Assembly (NCBI RefSeq): GCF_006547145.1
Contig: NZ_CP041244.1
Location: 7,006,001 to 7,070,000 of the forward strand
DNA length: 64,000 bases
Direction of reading: 5' to 3'
Source of the DNA: Actinomadura sp. WMMA1423
GTDB taxonomy: Bacteria; Actinomycetota; Actinomycetes; Streptosporangiales; Streptosporangiaceae
Positions 62,009 through 64,000 of the stretch are shown here, in pieces (position 1 is the stretch's first letter; every line of letters begins with the position of its first letter). Under the pieces are notes generated by a model. That model was not told the DNA's origin and did not search any database. It saw nothing but the letters and a program-made list of their open reading frames with translations. The position numbers and the translations under genes are program-made.

Positions 62009-62809
62009 ATGAACGAGCAGATGCGCGCCAACACCGCCGCCTACGAGCAGACGATCCGCTCGACGCTCGCGCTGGCCGGGACGCTGCGGGACGCCGACTG
62101 GGGCCGGCCGACCGACTGCCCCGGCTGGACGGTCAAGGACCAGCTCGCCCATATCGTCGGGGTGGAGCGCGATCTGCTCGGCGATCCCGCCACGCCCGTC
62201 GAGCTGCCCGAGTTCGACCACGTACGCAACGACTTCGCCCGCTACCTGGAGGCCGCCGTGCACGCGCGGCGCCCCGTCCCCGGCCCGCGGGTGGCCGCGG
62301 AGCTGGCCGACGCGCTCGAACGCCGCCTCGCGCAGATCGCCGGTGAGGACCCCGACCGCGTCCTGATGTGCCCGGACGGCAAGGAGGGCCCCTACACGCG
62401 GTTCATCAAGTTCCGCGCCATGGACTGCTGGACCCACGAGCAGGACATCCGCCGCGCCGTCGGCCGTCCCGGCAACCTCGACGCCCCCGCGGCGATGTGC
62501 TTCTGGGACCTGCTGAGCCGCGCCCTGCCCCGCATCGTCTCCCGCGCGGCGGAGGGCGTCCCCGGCCGGAGCGCCGCCTTCACGATCTCCGGGCCGCCCG
62601 ACTTCGAGGTGGCCGTCACGGTCGGCGAGGACGGCCGCGGCGCGTGGTCGGACGTCCCGGCGTCCCCGTCGGCGCGGATCTCCATGGAGTGGGAGACCTA
62701 CGCCCGGCTGACGGCGGGCCGGTCCACCGCCGCCGACGTCACCGTCCGCGCCGACGGCGACCACGAGCTGGCGGCCAGGATCGTCGCCACCATGGGCATC
62801 ACCCCCTGA
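62009..62809 (+). CDS. Maleylpyruvate isomerase-family mycothiol-dependent enzyme
   Basis: 266 aa. The DinB-like helical-bundle N-terminus (TPDW-like RDADWGRPTDCPGWTVKDQLAHIVGVERDL) carries the metal-binding His and Asp of the MDMPI family, followed by MDCWTHEQDIRRAVGRPGNLD. A C-terminal SCP2-like domain (PDFEVAVTVGEDGRGA, ARISMEWETYARLTAGR) completes the architecture. Members use mycothiol for isomerisation or detoxification. GGAGGGG lies before the ATG. Confidence 0.88.
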   Translation: MNEQMRANTAAYEQTIRSTLALAGTLRDADWGRPTDCPGWTVKDQLAHIVGVERDLLGDPATPVELPEFDHVRNDFARYLEAAVHARRPVPGPRVAAELADALERRLAQIAGEDPDRVLMCPDGKEGPYTRFIKFRAMDCWTHEQDIRRAVGRPGNLDAPAAMCFWDLLSRALPRIVSRAAEGVPGRSAAFTISGPPDFEVAVTVGEDGRGAWSDVPASPSARISMEWETYARLTAGRSTAADVTVRADGDHELAARIVATMGITP

Positions 62810-62821
62810 CGCCCGCCCGGA

Positions 62822-63196
62822 TCAGCCGAGGAGCCCGAGATACTGCGCGAGCCGCCCCTGGACCTGGGTCAGCAACTCCTCGTCCAGAACACCCGCACGA
62901 TCTTCCAGGACGTCCTTCATGAGCGGCTGGACGGCGGGGACGCGGATCCAGCACTTCTTGGTGGCGCCGCCCTGGCCCTTGGAGAGCTGCACGTCGAAAC
63001 GGGTGCGGCGCCTGGTCGAGCCGGAGATGGGGCAGATGAGCACGAAGGGCCAGTCGGCGTCCCCGTTGGTCTCGCCGCCGGTGATCACCACCACGGGGCG
63101 GCGCTCGTCATGGATCTCCCTGCTCTCCTCGGGGATGAGGCGCAGCGTCTTGTCGGGGACGAGGTAGATGCCGCCGGCCAGGTAAGGGCCGGGCAT
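62822..63196 (-). CDS. MazF/PemK-like toxin
   Basis: 124 aa, PemK/MazF-type beta-barrel: GGIYLVPDKTLRLIPEESRE, RRPVVVITGGETNGDADWPFVLICPISGS and TKKCWIRVPAVQPLMKDVLEDRAGVLDEELLTQVQ in order. The RPVVVI and WPFVLICPIS strands are the signature. It should be an endoribonuclease toxin, although the canonical N-terminal GDI/V loop is altered. The ATG overlaps the upstream gene stop by four bases, as in toxin-antitoxin pairs with the antitoxin first. Confidence 0.8.
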   Translation of the reverse strand: MPGPYLAGGIYLVPDKTLRLIPEESREIHDERRPVVVITGGETNGDADWPFVLICPISGSTRRRTRFDVQLSKGQGGATKKCWIRVPAVQPLMKDVLEDRAGVLDEELLTQVQGRLAQYLGLLG

Positions 63197-63840
63197 CACT
63201 CCTCCATGAGCCGCCGCGTGGCGTCGGCGCGGTCCTCGGCGAGGTAGTCCAGTTCCTCGGCGAGGTCGTCGACGCCGCCCGGCTCGTCCGCGGGAAGGGG
63301 GTTGCGCGCGGCCCAGTCGCGCAGGTGGGCGAGCCCGGGGCCGAGGTCCGGGTAGGGCGCCCCGCCGGAGAGGTCGAGCCGCACCTCGCGCCTGCCGTGC
63401 CTGACGGCCTCCTGCATGGGGGGCGTCTGGTAGGTGAGGTCGCGGAGCTGGCTCGCGGACCAGTCGCCGAAATCGTCGAGGACGCTGTCCACGATTCTGG
63501 TGAACGCGGCGTCGACGACGGTCTGCGGCGCGTCCGTCAGGTGGATCGTGTACTCGCAGTTGCCGGTGAAGGGATCGACGGTGCCCTCGACCTCCACGTG
63601 CCCGGCGTCCCGCAGGTCGCGCTCGACCTCCTTGAGGCGGAGGCTGTGCGGCCCGTAGTACCGCCATCTCCACTCCACGCCGGAGCCCGGCGGGAGGCCG
63701 TGCTCGACGGCTCGCAGGTCGGCCAGGTAGAGGAGCTTGGTGAGCTTGGTGCGGTTCACGCGCATGCCGTTGGCTCGGGCGGACGCCAGAAGGTAGGCGA
63801 TGGCCGCCGCCGGACCGCGAAGGGGCGCAGGAGCCGTCAC
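63196..63840 (-). CDS. Panacea/DUF4065-like antitoxin partner
   Basis: 214 aa. The Panacea/SocA-like core is KLTKLLYLADLRAVEHGLPP followed by WRWRYYGPHSLRL; the remainder is helical, acidic at the end (EELDYLAEDRADATRRLMEE). Panacea domains are promiscuous antitoxins that pair with unrelated toxins. Its tight coupling to the MazF/PemK-like gene supports that role. GTG 63840 is chosen because the -10-like TACACT (63848-63853) ends 7 bases upstream, giving a leaderless mRNA. Confidence 0.8.
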   Translation of the reverse strand: MTAPAPLRGPAAAIAYLLASARANGMRVNRTKLTKLLYLADLRAVEHGLPPGSGVEWRWRYYGPHSLRLKEVERDLRDAGHVEVEGTVDPFTGNCEYTIHLTDAPQTVVDAAFTRIVDSVLDDFGDWSASQLRDLTYQTPPMQEAVRHGRREVRLDLSGGAPYPDLGPGLAHLRDWAARNPLPADEPGGVDDLAEELDYLAEDRADATRRLMEE

Positions 63841-63847
63841 GCTGCCC

Positions 63848-63905
63848 AGTGTATGTCCGCAGCTCAAGCCCACCACCCTTTCGGCTCTGTCGAAAGTATG
63901 TTCGA
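63848..63905 (-). promoter_or_regulatory. Promoter and LexA-like box of the toxin-antitoxin operon
   Basis: TACACT (63848-63853) is the -10-like element. TCGAAA-GTAT-GTTCGA (63890-63905) matches the LexA consensus in 11 of 12 positions and lies about 50 bp upstream of the expected start. Nothing is recognised in 63906-64000. Confidence 0.45.
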
Positions 63906-64000
63906 TCCGGTTCGGGTACAGCCCGGGTGTCGCTTCGGAATCGTTGCCCTAAGTGATCGACATACTACTGCATGATGTCATCGCGGGACGGGTAAAGCGG

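Overview
The window is about 70% GC, densely coded, and carries a conservon, a geosmin synthase, mycothiol-type proteins, TTA-codon genes and an FxSxx-type RiPP cluster. This points to a filamentous actinomycete, most likely Streptosporangiales/Thermomonosporaceae (Actinomadura-like). The genus is an inference; no rRNA or tRNA gene was seen.

Left part (1-8,117): the 3' end of a polyprenyl diphosphate synthase; a small Cys-rich protein behind a LexA-like box; a lone PotD-like lipoprotein; a conservon-type signalling operon (CvnA, CvnC, CvnD, with no Roadblock CvnB); galT; and a beta-propeller-like protein.

Sugar-type cluster (8,118-21,317): a long leftward run encodes an ABC transporter (permease, binding protein, ATPase), a Gfo/Idh/MocA oxidoreductase, a DUF993 aldolase-like protein, a xylose-isomerase-like protein, an integral membrane transporter, a PQQ-type secreted sugar dehydrogenase and a secreted LamG protein. 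A LacI-family gene is divergent and is followed by a muconate-lactonizing/mandelate-racemase enzyme. Two promoters with identical twin operators (13 bp centre to centre) tie the ABC operon and the dehydrogenase to one LacI regulator, whose own gene has a TTA codon.

Middle (21,366-44,206): a DUF3237/SnoaL pair divergent from a TetR gene with a palindromic operator; a previously easy-to-miss 42-aa peptide gene; a NADAR protein; a DUF6461-like protein; a 1-kb non-coding stretch with a nested palindrome; a DUF222-HNH (13E12) gene behind a degenerate LexA box; an XRE-cupin regulator and a thioredoxin-reductase-like flavoprotein; a truncated MFS gene; an ECF sigma factor with a membrane partner; geosmin synthase; a three-subunit PaoABC-like molybdenum aldehyde oxidoreductase; lactate permease; a STAS protein with an internal repeat; an acetate-uptake-type channel; and a C2H2 zinc-finger miniprotein.

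Conflict/RiPP island (44,242-59,635), the most interesting part. One leftward operon encodes VMAP (EAD + VMAP-C), a MoxR AAA+ ATPase, a giant vWA/SAV_2336 + NB-ARC + TPR protein, and a nucleotidyl-cyclase-like protein with a C-terminal EAD. Next to it are an MFS exporter, an FxSxx-type precursor peptide (with an unusual C-terminal extension), an FxsT-type NB-ARC/TPR protein, a HExxH protein and the radical-SAM/SPASM cyclophane maturase FxsB (with a TTA codon). The giant vWA protein contains a paralogous copy of the FxsT module, which physically links the RiPP cluster to the vWA-MoxR-VMAP system.

Right end (59,701-64,000): a PucR-type regulator, a secreted SGNH/GDSL esterase, a mycothiol-dependent maleylpyruvate isomerase-family protein, and a Panacea-MazF/PemK toxin-antitoxin pair whose upstream region holds a third LexA-like box.
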